A stretch of DNA of 64,000 bases from Porites lobata (GCA_942486035.1 CALNXK010000361.1:124001-188000); one strand, 5' to 3'. Positions 21,901 through 35,435 are shown, counted from the stretch's first letter. The notes: generated by a model not told the origin, from the letters alone. Made by a program: numbers and translations.

Positions 21901-22900
21901 ATCGGGGTTTGCCTTAATTGCTGTTTTGTTTAACAGTACCGGTACATGTCTGCTTAAGTCTGTCACAATTTCTCAAAGAAGCCTCATTACAGAATTGAAT
22001 CAACGTTATTTGCAGAGGTTGGCGACAACCAGTTGAAAAGCTAAAACGTCTAGCCCTCAAAATTAATTAAATAGTTAAAAAATACCATCCTAAAATCCCG
22101 ATGCTTAAAAACTCAAATAAGGCCATTTAAAAAAATTAAATTTTACCGCTTTTTTAAAAACTAGATGCAATATGAGAATCAAGGAATCCTTTAAAAAATT
22201 ATTTACACTTCCACTTTATTTCAAAACTGAATCAGGTCACGAGTTTCAAAGTCTTTCAGCTTTTACGCAAAAAGATCCTCCCCCTTAGCTTTATTTCTTT
22301 AAATGAGGGCAGAGAAAGTTAAGGATCGATGTTTTTTATCATTAATTTAATGTCTTGACTCGCTAACTAACGTTCCTTCATGTAGGATGGGCTCTGATTG
22401 TAGCTCCTTTTGTTGTAGCCTGCGTTGCTGCCGGCCCACGCGCTCGTCTAAACCATTAATATAGTACAAAAGGTTTACGGCAATTTTTGTTGAAATTGGT
22501 ACAAATGTTTACTTCTCCCTCGATGTGAAATGAAACTCAGATTAAATTCTTTAAATGTTCGGCGCTGTTTGCTTGCCCGTCGGCACCAGGCGCGCAGCTC
22601 GTTTCTCTTTGAATCCCAAACAGTACATGACAACTATAATGCGTAGTACTGGAGCATTGCTTGCTTGAACATCGTGATGTCATATTCTATTCGCTGTTTA
22701 AAGGGCAGATATCTCTTAATGTTACTCAGCACAGCGATGCGCTAAGGCAAAGAGAACTTTCTGCACAGTTTATCGATTCTCCTAACAGTTTGATAACAGT
22801 TGTTTTAATCTACTTTCATGTTCGGTGTCATTGAATCTAATTTGCAACTGCTGGGGTGCCAGTCTTTCATCAAGCAATTTACCGGTAATGAGCTTTGCTT
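18906..22900. other. no gene recognised
   Basis: About 4 kb without a supportable exon, RNA gene or bounded element. Frames present are short and unlike known proteins. Confidence 0.4.
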
Positions 22901-22911
22901 TGGGCTTTGCT

Positions 22912-22978
22912 TAGCCTCCCACGCAGCCGTTCTTAGGGCCGCTTCGAAGCCAGAAGAAAAGTCTGCATGGGAGACTAG
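22912..22978. repeat. short foldback element
   Basis: TAGCCTCCCACGCAG at the left and its imperfect reverse complement CTGCATGGGAGACTAG at the right, 67 bp in all. CTTTGCT occurs on both sides and may be the target duplication. The ends resemble those of the element at 44164-44451, so the two may be related. Confidence 0.5.
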
Positions 22979-23998
22979 TCTTTGCTTTATTAAGAATCAT
23001 TTTCCATTTTGTTGATGTCTGACCATCTCTGTAATCTGTCCAAGTTCGACTGGAGTTCATCATAGAAACCCTGGTTTGCTATATTGTAGGGCTTTTAGTC
23101 TGTGGACCAGAAATGAAGAAATAGATTCCATGCTGCCGAGCGTCTGTTCAGGGTTACTGTCTATTTTTTGAGAACACGCCAAAAAAACTCTAAGTCAAAT
23201 CTCTCCCTCGTAGTCATTCTTGTTCTCGAATTTTAAGGTTTCTACTGCAATATATTTACAACAGTGTTTTGAATTGTGTAGGAAAGGTCATAAATATCTA
23301 TCAGAAACAATATGGGGCCTAGGACGTTAACGTGAAAATTCCCCAACCTCGTCCCCAGGGCCGTTTTCCCTAGCTTTGGAGGTGGCCCCACCTTTCGCGT
23401 GGAAATTTGCCTTTTTCTGATCAAATCAATTTTTTTCTTGTGCCTTTATATACACTCATTCTCTCTTTTTTTCTAAAGCACAAAAACTAGTTTGTTATAT
23501 CCTCAGCCTGTGACACATATTCTCCTTCAATCAGATACAGACGCCTTCTAATTCCCTTTTGTCAGCTGAAAAAGGGAGCGAAAGAAACTGCAAATGCAAG
23601 CCCTACATTTCGTTTATTTTCCGCTCTTACACTGTCCTTAGCCACAAAAATTTCATACCGTAAACCGAAATTAATTGTTCACTTGGTTGGTTCGCTTACA
23701 AGAAGCAGTTACATTTGTACTACTGTTTTGAATTATTATTCGCCCTGCACTTTGGACTAAAAATGTTCGCTTGCAAAAATTAAGTTCAGCCTTGTTAAGA
23801 GATCGGAATCGTAAACTCCAAATGACGAGGCCGGGAGAGAGAAAAATGAGGGACTACAGACAAAGCCCAAGCTTTTGACTTTATACGCGTTGCTCTTAGA
23901 GCGTATAACTCTGATTAGCTCTTCCATGGCAATCCGTCAACATCTGTCAAAAACGCGCCAGCCGCTATCAACACTCGACATGATCACAATTTCTGTCA

Positions 23999-24415
23999 AT
24001 GGCTGACAAACTTCAGGAATGTCTGGAAAAAAAATCCAAACGTAACGTCGCTGACACCAGAACAGACTCAAGCGGTGGAGGCTCTGTTGGCTCGGAAAGA
24101 TGTAAACTTGCGATATTTCCAACTTGAAGTTTGATTTATCAAGTGTTTGGCATGGCGCAAACATCTGCGAATGCGAGCGTGCTCGTTATTTCTCCACTCA
24201 ACAGCATTGTGGAAGAGCAGGCAAGAGAAATAAACGGACTTGGGCCGATGAGACCGGTTCTCTGGACACCAAGCAGTAAGGATCTCGAATGGGAAGTTTC
24301 AAATGATTTTCGCTTCAGCTGAAGACTGCTAATGCAGAGATCCTGAAAGCAGCGGAACCCCACTCGGAACATTTCTTTGCTTGTCATCGAAGAATGCCAC
24401 ACGGTTGACGCATGG
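23999..24415 (+). pseudogene. RecQ-like DNA helicase fragment
   Basis: A start at 23999 gives MADKLQECLE. After a one-base shift the frame gives NPNVTSLTPEQTQAVEALL, a typical RecQ lead-in. The region that should carry the Walker A loop is missing: the frame reads AIFPT, meets a stop and resumes at SLIYQVF. Motif Ia-like SVLVISPLNSIVEEQA follows, then after another break VIEECHTVDAW, a DEAH-type Walker B. Homology ends where the next repeat begins. With a frameshift, a stop and no phosphate-binding loop it cannot be active. Confidence 0.72.
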
Positions 24416-24431
24416 TAAATTTGTTGTTTTG

Positions 24432-24846
24432 AATCCCGGGGGGTACTCCTGAGAATTATTGGTGGGGGGTGAGCTGCCTGGTTCTCCAAATCCTGGTCCT
24501 GTTTCAGACCAAAGAATGTCATTTTTTACACCCGTTCAGTTTTTAGACCTGGCCTCTAAAATCCATACCTGTTTTAAGACCTGATCTCTAAGACATTATG
24601 TCATTATTACTTAGATTAGAACAGCAACAAAAAACATTTGTTAAAATACATTCGAATTCGCATATTTCTCTTTCTTTCTTCCTCATCTCTTGGAGTGAAA
24701 TGTTAAATACATTCGAGAACCATACCCAATTCCAGACCAAAATAGGCAAACACGGTATACTCGTTTTCAGACCAAACCGGCGCAAAAACCCTACCCTTTG
24801 GGGCGGCACATGCTTATATGGCTTGTATAAGGGAGCACCCCCAGGA
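24432..24846. repeat. GTACTC-ended dispersed repeat, copy 1
   Basis: Begins CCCGGGGGGTACTCC and ends GGGAGCACCCCCAGG, imperfect inverted ends. Internal segments (GGTTCTCCAAATCCTG, ATTTCAGAC-like phrases, GGCGGCACATGC) recur at 50153-50412. Inserted within or beside the helicase fragment. Confidence 0.75.
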
Positions 24847-25220
24847 TTTTAATTTCTGTTTCTTCCTACGCGTAAAAGTGACTTCTATCCCTTAAGATAT
24901 CCGGGTACTTATCGATCGATCTTTACCTACCGATGTTTAACAGCACTTCAATTAGATGTATTCGAGTGTACCTGCATGAATCTGCGCGTTACTCGGATGT
25001 TAACCATATGTAACTCTGTGGTGTTTTAGTCAAGATCGATGACGCGAGGTCTACCGCTGATAACTTGAAGAGCAATGACAGTTCAATGAGAGAGGGGATC
25101 TCATTGGATGCGCGTAACTGATTTGAAAGGCGATACGAACTTCACACTCCAAAATTAGTCGGCCGTGAAGGGTCAAAAGCTTTGGCCTTGTCTGTAGTCC
25201 CTTATTTTTCTCTCTCCCCG

Positions 25221-26459
25221 CCGTATCTCGCCTTCCTCACGTGGGGTGATTTTCAAGCGCGCTCGCGTTTTGCTTTCTTTACTATCCCTTCAGAGAAAAT
25301 GAGGGACTACTCGCAGTCTACCCGAATTGCTGCACATCGACAATTCGAAAGGATGCAAATGAAGAGTTCGATGAGAACTTCCATGATAAGTTAATCAATC
25401 TAGGTAGCACCTACGAGCACGTATGTTGCCGTTAACCGTTTCATAGCGCAAATCTCCATATACAAATTCTCTATCGATTTCCATACATTTCAATTAAACT
25501 TGACGGTGGACACGACAGGAAGTTCGAATTATAAATCTCATAAAAAATCGATCACTGATGCTTCGCCATGATTCTTCATTCGTATTGTTCATCTAACAAG
25601 TCATAGTTTCGAAGACAAGGGCAATTTTGCTGTTCACGATAAAGATTGTCGAAATTTTTTAACTCCACCCCAAGTATGCAATCCGCTGCATGTCAAACGA
25701 CAGTCCCGCTAAAATTTCGACAATCAACCAATCAAAATCACTACACAGTTTTCGGGTAGTGACGTCACTGGATGGCATTAACGGTCGGTCGATTCAGATG
25801 TAGTAAGCGACTCGAATTAGTGTTTGAAATTCAGGCTACAAATAGCATATGTCAACATACACGAATCAGTTCGAATTTTTTACGCTCAGTTAGTGTAGTT
25901 CATGATGCTTTTTTTTAAAAATCCCGCTTCAGAGACCCAAGTTCTTCGAAAGTGGCTTTAAACTATAATGCCGCTGAAAGGGTGTTTTTTGATGTCCTAA
26001 AGTGAGTTTTTTAAGAAATCTTTATTATATACATGTGACGTCTGGCTTTGGCATCTTTGCATTGAAACTCCTTCTGTATTCATTTATTTGATGACTCTGT
26101 CATTAATACATTCATGTATATCTGATTGACTGACATTAAAAAGCGCAGCGCCTTATTTCCGCTGCATTGGCGTTGTACTGTTGAATTCTAGGAACAGCAG
26201 GTGCTTGCTAGGCATTGACCGTATTAGTCTCTACATTGTTTGTTTGTCATCCAGCGCAGCTCTCTGAAAAAAAAAAGAAAAAAAGAACTGCAACCGAATT
26301 ACAAAGTCTTGATTTATGTTTAACGCTGTTTTAGAAAGTTCATATTTTAACCTAACGTTAAATTACTAATTTTCGATAAATATTTACTTATTTCCTAGAG
26401 TTCCTGTTGTTCGCTAGATAGAAAATTTAAATTTGATGTATCCTTCTTAATTTCAAAAC
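25221..26459. other. no gene recognised
   Basis: No supportable exon; ordinary AT-rich intergenic sequence. Confidence 0.45.
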
Positions 26460-26735
26460 TTATTTTGCCTGGTTTAACATAGCATTGTTGAACGTATTTT
26501 AGTATTCAAACGGCATATCTTATTCCTTTTCATTTTGTGACATGCAGTGATTTTGGGATAAAAAACTCTATTTAGTATCCTTTTTAGGGTTCCGTTAAAA
26601 ATGGGTAATTTTCCTAGATGTTTTCAAGCAAAAATTTTCAAATCTTATTTTGATCTCAAATCGTCTTTGAACAGATATTTTGAAAATTGCCGTTTCTGAA
26701 TTCAAAGAGAAAAATCCGTTCCGAAGAAATTTATT
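26460..26735. repeat. dispersed repeat, GGGGCACCC family, copy D
   Basis: Shares AACATAGCATTGTTGAACGT, GTATTTTAGTATTCAAACGG and the later GATCTCAAATCGTCTTTGAAC portion with copies A and B, diverged. Lies about 600 bp before the 27351 gene. Confidence 0.55.
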
Positions 26736-27350
26736 ACCTGCGAATGGTAAACAGCAGAGCGATTAAATAAAAGAATCGTTCGTAGTCATCTGGCTCAAGT
26801 AACAAGTATTTTCCCTTGGTGTGAGTGTTTTTAAATTATTTATTCGCGAAACAGCTGTTGTGAGCGTATAAATTGGTTTCTTTGTGCTGTCGCTCCAAGG
26901 CACATTTATTGAGCGGGTATTGTTTATACTCTGATTATTACACCCTTTCAGCCAATCGTAGTCGCCGGTTTTTCAAGACAATGATATGCAGCATTGATGC
27001 CTAACTAATTTATGCACGTTCATGAAAATATGGAACAAAAGTAAAATAGAAAGCGAACTGAAATCGCCGAGAAAACCACTTGTTCGAGGCGTCGGAGTTG
27101 ATTCCGGCAACCTTCATCGGACGTGCCGGAAAAAAATATTTTTTATCGTTAAAACTGAAATATATTTACGAAAAATAGTTTTCTTACGACCTGCCAAGAA
27201 ATACTTGTATTTTTTTCCTCGCATGTGAGTCACCATTCATTCATCGTTCGAACATTCTGTCAACTATTGATTCTAAAGAGCATAGAAGACTGTTTTGTTG
27301 GAGACAGCGAAGCAGACCTTTAATGAACTTGCATCAAATAGAAAAAAGAA

Positions 27351-30300
27351 ATGATTGCCAAGAAGAGTAGCATCGGGTCAACTTCTAGCCCTAAAGCGAA
27401 GCCGTCAACTACATCTTCATGGCCTCTGCCAAGTTTACGACTGGTGATAGTGTGTGTTTCACTGGCTGTAACACTCACCATGTCAGCGATGATTATTTTC
27501 GTAGATGTCCGCGCACCGACGTTGGCTGATATTTTTCTGTCTACTATGTATTTTCCTCTAGGTCAAGGATTGCAGCTTAAAGCTCGGCGCTGGTCAAATA
27601 ACAAGACTGAGTGCTTGCAATTTTTTAAGACGAGAGACGAAAATTTCAGGCGATTTGACGGGTTACAGTGCGGTCATGCATTTTGGTTGAGTACTGCGAA
27701 TATAGAAGAAAAAGACCGCTACGTGAAAAAGATTGCGACTCATTATAAACTGTTCGAGAGGGAGTCGCTGGCTAGCAAGTATTTCACCGAATATTGGCAC
27801 GAAAAATCCAAGGATCCGTTACCAACAAGTTTTTATAATGAGGAAACTGAGAACGCTCCTAGGGCTGGCAATGAATTTCGCGCTTTTCGCTGGGATCCCC
27901 TTGTTCCACTGCCAGCAGAGTTTTCATCGACTACAGGAGATAACCCTTGGATCCATAGGGCCATGGCTACATCTCGTCACATAATTTATATTTTCAGGTG
28001 AGATACATAAGGTTAGAACTTTAAAGGTCTCAAGGGAATCATTAGATGCAAAAGGCGTCTGTATTAATGATAATCACAAGGGACTGGTTCGGTTTGATGT
28101 ATACTTTGTTGTACAATCGGAGGGTAAGTCGTTCGGTCAAATATATTTTAATTCCCCGGATACGTGCTTGCGGCAATTTTTGATACCTGTTCAATATTAA
28201 AACCATATGGACTAAGTCTATTACTTTTTTGCTCTCTCGGTGCCTTTTTGGATCTGAGTTTTTGCCATTCGACATACGCCCATTATACACTTAAAGATTT
28301 CGTAAGTCTACGGTTGCAGTAGTGGCTTTTAGGCTGGCAGTTAAAAAATCATCCAAAAAAAATACTGTATTAAAAAACAACAAAAAAAAAGTTCGACAGC
28401 ATTTAAATGTGGAACTTCGGAGCAGAGGCAGTATGTTCATATTGTACTTAAACTCAATATCCGGTAGTTTTTGACAATTTTATACTTTATTGTCGGTTGG
28501 CATGCGCTTTGAACAAAGAGCTGTCAAATTACTCGAATTTTGGACATTGTCTCTAATTGAACGGTTCAGAATTGCTAAGTTGTCAAGAAACCACTTAAAA
28601 TGTTGTGTAACGATCGCTTTTTTGACATGGATTTTGAGGAATAGATATTAAATGTTAAACTGCGCTGAAAATAATTACTTTTGTTTTGTTTATACTGTTA
28701 GTGCTCACTTTGCTCTTGATTAAATAAGGCAAGGTTTTAAAAACACTTACTTTACTTGAAACTGAAATATCTCTGTCAATAAATGAGAAACAATATCCAA
28801 TTTTTACTGAACTTTTTTAACAAAACCATTAAGATTAATATTACTTTTTAGGAGATATTAGAGGACTAACCCTAACTCATTTTAGAGGAAGAAAGCAGGA
28901 CCTTGTATCGATCTTTTTAATTTGGGGGTGGTTGCCAGTAAGTCGGTATTTATATTTCCGCACAACATATGCCAGCTTAATTGATTGGGATAATTAAAAA
29001 AAACAAACGATATTTGTGCAAATTAAACCAAAATGAGAATACTCACACTATGTCTTGGCAAAACTTGTTATTTCTGTGCAAACATTTTCAGGTTTGTGTC
29101 AAGTTATCAACTGTTCTTTAAAAGTTTTACAGCGATATCAAATCTAAACACCATTTTAGTAGTACCTAATAGCACAAATATCCCCAAAGAACTGTCAGCT
29201 GCAAAAGCGATCTAATCTTTCGTTGCTGTTGACTGAAATATGGGTCAACAACAGACGCAGCACAGTTTGATGGCAATACCAAAAGTGTTTAATTCTCTGA
29301 ATTCTACAGGTTACACATCTCAACATCATGCGATTCCCCGAAAACACGAGTCATTTAATTTGTTTCTTAGTCCTCAACTTGTTTTTTTCTTGTTGAAACA
29401 TTTTTTTCGTGGTAGTGCAACCAAAAGTAGGGCATGTAAATTAGCGCCGCAGCGAATTAACATTTTCATTGCTTTGTTCAAACTGGTGATATATCGTTTG
29501 ACATACACAAGGTTTCTCAGTACCAGGCAAATACGATTGATTAAAAAACCAGAGCGCAAAGAGGGTAACTGCAATTAAAGGAAACTTTCTTCATATTAAA
29601 ATAGGTGACTATACCAATAAACTGGCTTTCACAATACCGTCCGATTTTCTATAAAAAAACCCCAAACATTTTGACTTATTCAATTAAGAGAAAGCAAATA
29701 AAAAGGAAGGAACTAATTGTTATGTTGGGTAGAAAATGCACAAATAATCAGGACCTCTCTTATAAGTCAGTCTTGTTCGTACTTTTTAATCCATTAACCT
29801 TCATTTACAGCTTGCACACATTATCAATTTTTAAACGGAAATTAAGTTATTCTCTTGTGTTAAAACTGAAACAACTTTCAATAAAACAACCCATCAAAAT
29901 ACGCAATATTTGAAATATAGGAGGCGTTAATGACAATCAATAATATTCAACACTCCCACGCCCTTCGAATATTTAAAGACACTTTGTCGATAGCATAAAG
30001 AGCAAAAAACTAGCAAATGAATAAATAAGTAAAAATAATAATGATGATGATGATAATGATGATGATGGCGATCACACTAATGATAGCATTTACATTACTT
30101 TATAACATTTGAACATGATCAATGAAATTTATCATAAGATGACCAACTAATTCTGAATGGAATAATATTGAATGGAATCAGGGAAGAAATGAACACCAGA
30201 ATGCAAATTTTCCACGTTCTTCGCTCAAGCAAAGAATCAGTTAATCAAAATCATTCAGGCACATAGGCGTACTGGCCGCGGGGGCGGCCAAAACGCCCAA

Positions 30301-33300
30301 AGTTTGGGCAACTCAGATTTTTTGGGCAGCAAGAGAAAACTTGGGCAAAGCCAATTTTTAAAGACGTTTCCATGTTTTTTATTATAATATATTTTGAAGA
30401 CACAAATATTTTCTATTTTAACCAGAAGTTGGCGTAATAATTCACACGAGAGAGTGGTTGCCAAGCACGTGATGAGTTTCTGGTTATAAGGGAAGGGTAT
30501 CATATGCTGAATTTTTTTGTTGTTGTTGGGCACTGTACTTCACTGTACTAGCTGGAGTGGGCTATTTCCAGTCATGAATTGATTAGAATAAACTTCCGCA
30601 TAACTTTCTAGAATCACCTCCGCTCCTAGAACAGTGTGTGGCAGAACACGCATCAGCAATGGGTCTGAAAGTGAAGTGGCTGACTAATTTTCAGTTTGAA
30701 TTACGAGAAGAATCATAATTTTCTTGAAAAAATCTATCGAGGGTTTAAAAATTATTCACTAATTTGTTTAAGTAGACCGAAATGTTTACGAAACTCCTAA
30801 CAAGATCGAGCGCTAATCAAATCCTTCCTTATTAGCAATTGGCAGGAGCTATCTCCATGATCTTTCATACACGTTTTTAATAAGATTGAAACTCCGTTTT
30901 CTAAACATCAAGATTTTCCTTTTTTACCTTATTTCTAACAATAAAAACTTCATCCCAAAATATCTCGATAACGCTCTTACAGTTCCGTTTTAACTTCACG
31001 AACATCGAGGCGACTATTAGAGGAAAGAGCTTCCCTGAACGATTTTGTAAGAACAGTTCCCAGTGACAAATATTGCTGCAAGTATAATAGGTAATGGCGT
31101 CATTTCGTTGCTATGACAGCTCCGATGTCAGTGCAATCCTGATCATGACAAATTTCCCTCTTTATCTAATACAACAGTGGCAATTCTTTCCAAATGCTTG
31201 TTTGTGGCGACGTAGTTCTAACTTGGCAGGTATTGACTCTGAAAAACTGTATCGAGCCACTTTCATATGCCAGTACGGCCTATTTTGTTGCATGGCCCTA
31301 GTTTCCTTTCGACTGTTTTGTAAAAATTTGGGCAACTTGCAAGAATTTTTTGGGCAAATGGATTACCGCTCCCCCTGGCAAAAAATTGCCCGTACGCCTA
31401 TGTTCAGGTAGTCAAATGATAAATGAATAAACAAATAATCATATAAAGAAATGAGTCAGCCAGGCAGTTTATCAATTAGTCAATTAATTAATCAGTCAGT
31501 CAATCAGCAATCAATCAGTAAGGAAGTCAGTTAATTAATACGTATGTTTAAGTATTGTTTAAGTTGTTTAAGTAAAAGGAGCATACTACTTATTGTTTTT
31601 AAAAATGTACTTTTCCCACTTTTAAAGTTGCTGTCAGTAAAGCAGGGCATATAAAAGTAAGATACTAGTCGGTCTGGTCTTCTTGTCCTACCCTTTAACC
31701 CAATATTTTGCCCTAACGGTCGCTATAGCCGTCACCTTGGGAATAATCAAACATATTGCTGGGGTAGTTATATCTCAACATCCTCAGAAGTTTATTTAAG
31801 AAGCTTCAACGCCTATTTAAGGCTTCTGACACTTTTAATGTTTTTCTCAAGTTTTGATAAAGATGGCTGGCAGTCATCGAAACTGTCAGCATCATTAAGA
31901 CGTTAAGACTGGCTATGTTTTAAGAACATTTAAATCGATTTATCAACTTCACTAGCCTGATGAATTTCTTCAAGAGTATATCTCAACGTGTTTCCTTGAC
32001 AGAAAAGTTTTAATGCTATCTTTTGTATTCCAGGCAACGTCGTGTTTTTGCCCGACTATTAGTACAGGGGTTTAATAACAGTAAAGACCCCAGACTTGGG
32101 GTAGAGTTTGCTGGAAGGTAAGGCAAAAATCTTTGCTCTATCATTTTTACGAAGCCGATTTCATATCTGAAGTCCCAAAGTGTCCCTAAATAACCTAAGC
32201 CTTTGAAACATAAAATATTGGATCAATGAGTCCTGGACTGTCCGCCATTGTAGTATTCTTAAAGTAACAACGGTGAAATACTTTTAAAAGCGCAAAGGTT
32301 CTCTTGGCTTTCTGCAAAAAGTATGTCCAAATTACATGCCATAACGTTCCTTGAAAATGCATTTGATACAAGGCTGATGTCAACGTATTATGCCAACATA
32401 GCTTTTAGAACCGTATCATCTCATCCCAGTATTTAACTACTACTAGGAGATAAAGTACGTGTTAACGCAAAGTGATTAAGTAAAGGTCCAGATAAAAAGG
32501 AAAGAACCAAACACAATGAACACGTCGGAATGTAAAAAGGTACTACTGTACTATTGTCTCTACTACACTTCTGATTGGTTTAAACATCAAATTTTCCCAA
32601 GCAGCATGTATATTAATCCCTTGTTTTCTAAGCAACTGCCTCATAACAAAATCTCGTCCAACTAACACAGAAATCCTACGTGAGGAACATATAAAACTGT
32701 AAACTTTTCTTGGCTGTTGTTTGCAACTCTTATGATTGGTCGGAATCTTTTGACACACACAAAAAAACACCCGTTTATTTCGTAAACAACCTAGGTTTAC
32801 TACGTAGGCTTATGCATTCTCTGTGTGAAAATGAAAACAATCCTATGTGAGGAAAGTGCATTGCGCCCCGCGTAACAAAAGAAACTGTTCAGGGTCTTTC
32901 CCGTATCATAAATTAAAATCACCTAAGTGATAACGTTCGTTTCTTAACACTGCGTTTTATATCAGGCTTTCGTCTCTTATGTTAAACTATTATGTCAAAG
33001 TAGCTTAACTGTATCATCCTATCGCAGTATCTTACTACTACAAAATTAATAGGGAAAAAAGGATAACCTATGAGGTGATTGTTTGGTTAGACAAAACAAA
33101 ACAAAACAAATGAATCACTATTGAGAGCTAGAATAATAATCTTGCTGATGATATTTGTTATAATGTTTAAAATAAAACTGATTGTCACCTTGTTCTTTCT
33201 CAGGTTGGCAGGTGTTATGGCAGAGCTGATAGAAGAGAATGAACCCACCCCCTTGCGGAAGTTTTTACTGAATGTACAGTGGGGTATACGGTACATTATA

Positions 33301-34792
33301 CGAGCCACACCCCTTCTATGCGCGCATAAATGTGAGTATTTACATTCACTCGACTTAAAATTTCATTTACAAAATAAAGTTCAAAATAAATTAATGTATC
33401 CCTAGCCGGAATACGAAGTGTACATAAATGTAGGAATAAAATCATCATCTATAACACCCTGTTTAGACTGATAAAAATTACCAAAATCCTTAAAAACGAG
33501 TCTATCGTTTTTAGGAGACTAGGCGTATAAAGGATCATTGCCTGGTTAAAAATATATATTTATAATACTTAGAAATAATTCATGCGTAGGGTCTATTTTT
33601 AATTACACTGTACAGTCAATGTTTGTTCCTGTGGAGAAAGCTATGTAAGACCGAGTTATGAAGAGCAACAAATAAACGTAAGTTCTTTATTTCATTGATA
33701 ATTATGTCTTTTGATTACAGTGTCTACTGCTCTGTCTATTTTGTCACATTGGACCAGTGAGCTTCTAAACTGCACTTGGTCCTCACTGCGCATGTCACTA
33801 ACTTCCCAGTTGTTTGCCTGCTGGAGGCATTTGAATGGTAAGCATACTTATGTCAGATACAGTACATGCTTTACGCATTTCTCATCGAGTCAGTGGCTGA
33901 TTGCCTAAAACGGGCTGGCCAAGTTTGCCGATGTTATCGACTGTTTATCCCGATAATTAAAACATGAAGACAGCCAGCCCTGACCGGAGCCACCATATGT
34001 TTGCCGACAGATTGTGTGTTACCCGCTGTTGTTTTGCTGGTTTGGTTCTCCAAGCTGGCCTGGTAACTGAGCATGATTACAGTCTCAGCCCGGTTAGACT
34101 GGATACCGGCATCACGATACTCAGGGATCTAACCGGGTCTCGGCTCAGCCGTCATGTTATCACAAAGTTGATCTTTGTAATATTTACTTTTAAAAATAAT
34201 GTGACGAGATATCGACAAACAGTAAACCGGCCCAGCCCAGCTCATGTAATCAGTCCCTTATAATGCACACGATATAACTATTCTTGGTCAGCACAATCAA
34301 GCCAAAAGAGAACCATCCGCTTATGGCTCGGTCATGTTTTTCCAAGCTTTTCCTTTGCTTTTTGAAATTCTTGCTTTTCCATACTTGTTTAATAATGCAC
34401 CATATTAATAATTTGTCTAGGATCAAGTTTGGGAGACCTGCACTTCTTTGGTGTAGCAATGTTGCTCTTATTTCTTCATAAACTACACATGGTTCTTACG
34501 GTAAGAACATCTTAGTTTTAAATATTGAGAGACCAAAGAAAGGTGGCTCTCTTTAATGTTTAAGCTTTTATTGGCAGCATTCGAAAAAAGAAGCTTCTTT
34601 ATTTATTTCAAAACGTATTTGACTGGAAAGAGGCATCTCTTTTTCAAAGGTTGTTTTCTTTTGTTTAATTTTCAGCCATATGATCAGATGGACTTTTCTC
34701 AAGTGAGGTGTCAGAGTATGTTGATGTCCGCCATCGAACGTGCTCGAAGACAAAACTTGCTCAATCAGGATTTGTTCTTACAGCCAAGCTAA
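27351..34792 (+). CDS. putative membrane protein, family not recognised
   Basis: Six exons by splice signals and continuous phase: 27351-27997, 32034-32117, 33204-33331, 33722-33838, 34421-34500 and 34676-34792, encoding 390 residues. A Ser/Thr/Lys-rich N-terminus (1-28) precedes one strong hydrophobic segment (about 30-52, LRLVIVCVSLAV...), fitting a signal anchor. A mostly hydrophilic region follows with aromatic/Cys motifs (CLQFF, CGHAFW). Further on are helices rich in Leu/Arg and a second hydrophobic patch in exon 5 (FFGVAMLLLFL). The small exon 34421-34500 is needed: without it exon 4 joins exon 6 out of frame. Intron 1 (4 kb) contains the element at 30260-31402. Topology and function are unknown. 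The start is the first ATG of the frame after a long leader; missing 5' exons cannot be excluded. Confidence 0.72.
30260..31402. mobile_element. 1.1-kb non-autonomous inverted-repeat element
   Basis: Ends CACATAGGCGTAC / GTACGCCTATG with 6-bp flanking TTCAGG at 30254-30259 and 31403-31408. Subterminal TTTGGGCAA/TTGCCCAAA motifs recur near both ends. No transposase frame was seen inside. It sits in intron 1 of the membrane-protein gene. Confidence 0.72.
31440..31545. repeat. low-complexity CAATCAGT-rich tract
   Basis: Imperfect short tandem repeats of TCAGTCAATCAG type. Confidence 0.5.
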
Positions 34793-34905
34793 TTTATTCT
34801 TTAACAGAAGTAAAAATGTCTTTGATACCTGAAAAGAGAGGTTTTAATTTATTGAAATATTGTCAAGAATTAATATAATTTGCGTACAGCATGTACATGA
34901 AAGTT

Positions 34906-34911
34906 AATAAA
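34906..34911 (+). terminator. polyadenylation signal of the membrane-protein gene
   Basis: AATAAA 114 bp after the stop at 34790-34792. Confidence 0.6.
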
Positions 34912-35435
34912 ACTGTTGAAACTTTATCAAGCTCTATCTGAAATTATCGTGAGTGTCCCTTCGAATTTACTCCTGGCCGGCCGGACTGTTGAAAACAAAG
35001 CCGGTTTATTGTGTCACCTGTATATTGAATGTCTGTCTGCGCACTAGATTGAGGTAATGTGTTTGCTAGGATCATTTAAATAACGATAAATATATTCAGC
35101 ATAGAGTCAAATTAGAAGCACAAATCTATCTTACATTTACCATTTTCTTAACAACAGGGACTATTAAGTCTTCCGACCAATCTCTTACAAGAAGACTAAC
35201 AACTTGCAAAGGTTGTCGGGCGTCCCGCTCAATTATTAAAGAGGTTTTGACATTCTACCTCTCAAATCACTACTAGCACATTACTGAAAAGTATGTTTTA
35301 TTTCTTTACTGTGCAAATTACCTCGAAATGTTTGGGGGGCTTCGACCAATATTTAAGTTTGTATTTGACACATGTAGAGTTACAGCACATTTATGTTTAA
35401 AGATATGACCAAACAGCTGTTGCGAAGTGACTCAC

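Larger units (their letters stand above)
23832..25220. mobile_element. small inverted-repeat element carrying a dead RecQ-like helicase
   Basis: Inverted repeats of about 48 bp at 23832-23879 and 25172-25220 share GAGGGACTACAGACAA-type sequence with few mismatches. Between them lie a helicase pseudogene (23999-24415) and an unrelated repeat insertion (24432-24846). A further partial copy of the repeat motif (ATGAGGGACTAC) is at about 25297. No target duplication was identified, so it could also be a foldback that captured a gene fragment. Confidence 0.55.

Noticed and set aside
31094..31411. 105-codon frame near the right end of the 30260-31402 element
   Set aside because: Runs through the terminal repeat and shows no transposase or other domain.
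33900..34245. Possible inverted repeats in intron 4 of the membrane-protein gene (AGCCCGGTTAGACTGG versus CTAACCGGGTCTCGG)
   Set aside because: Arms are short and interrupted, and element ends could not be defined.
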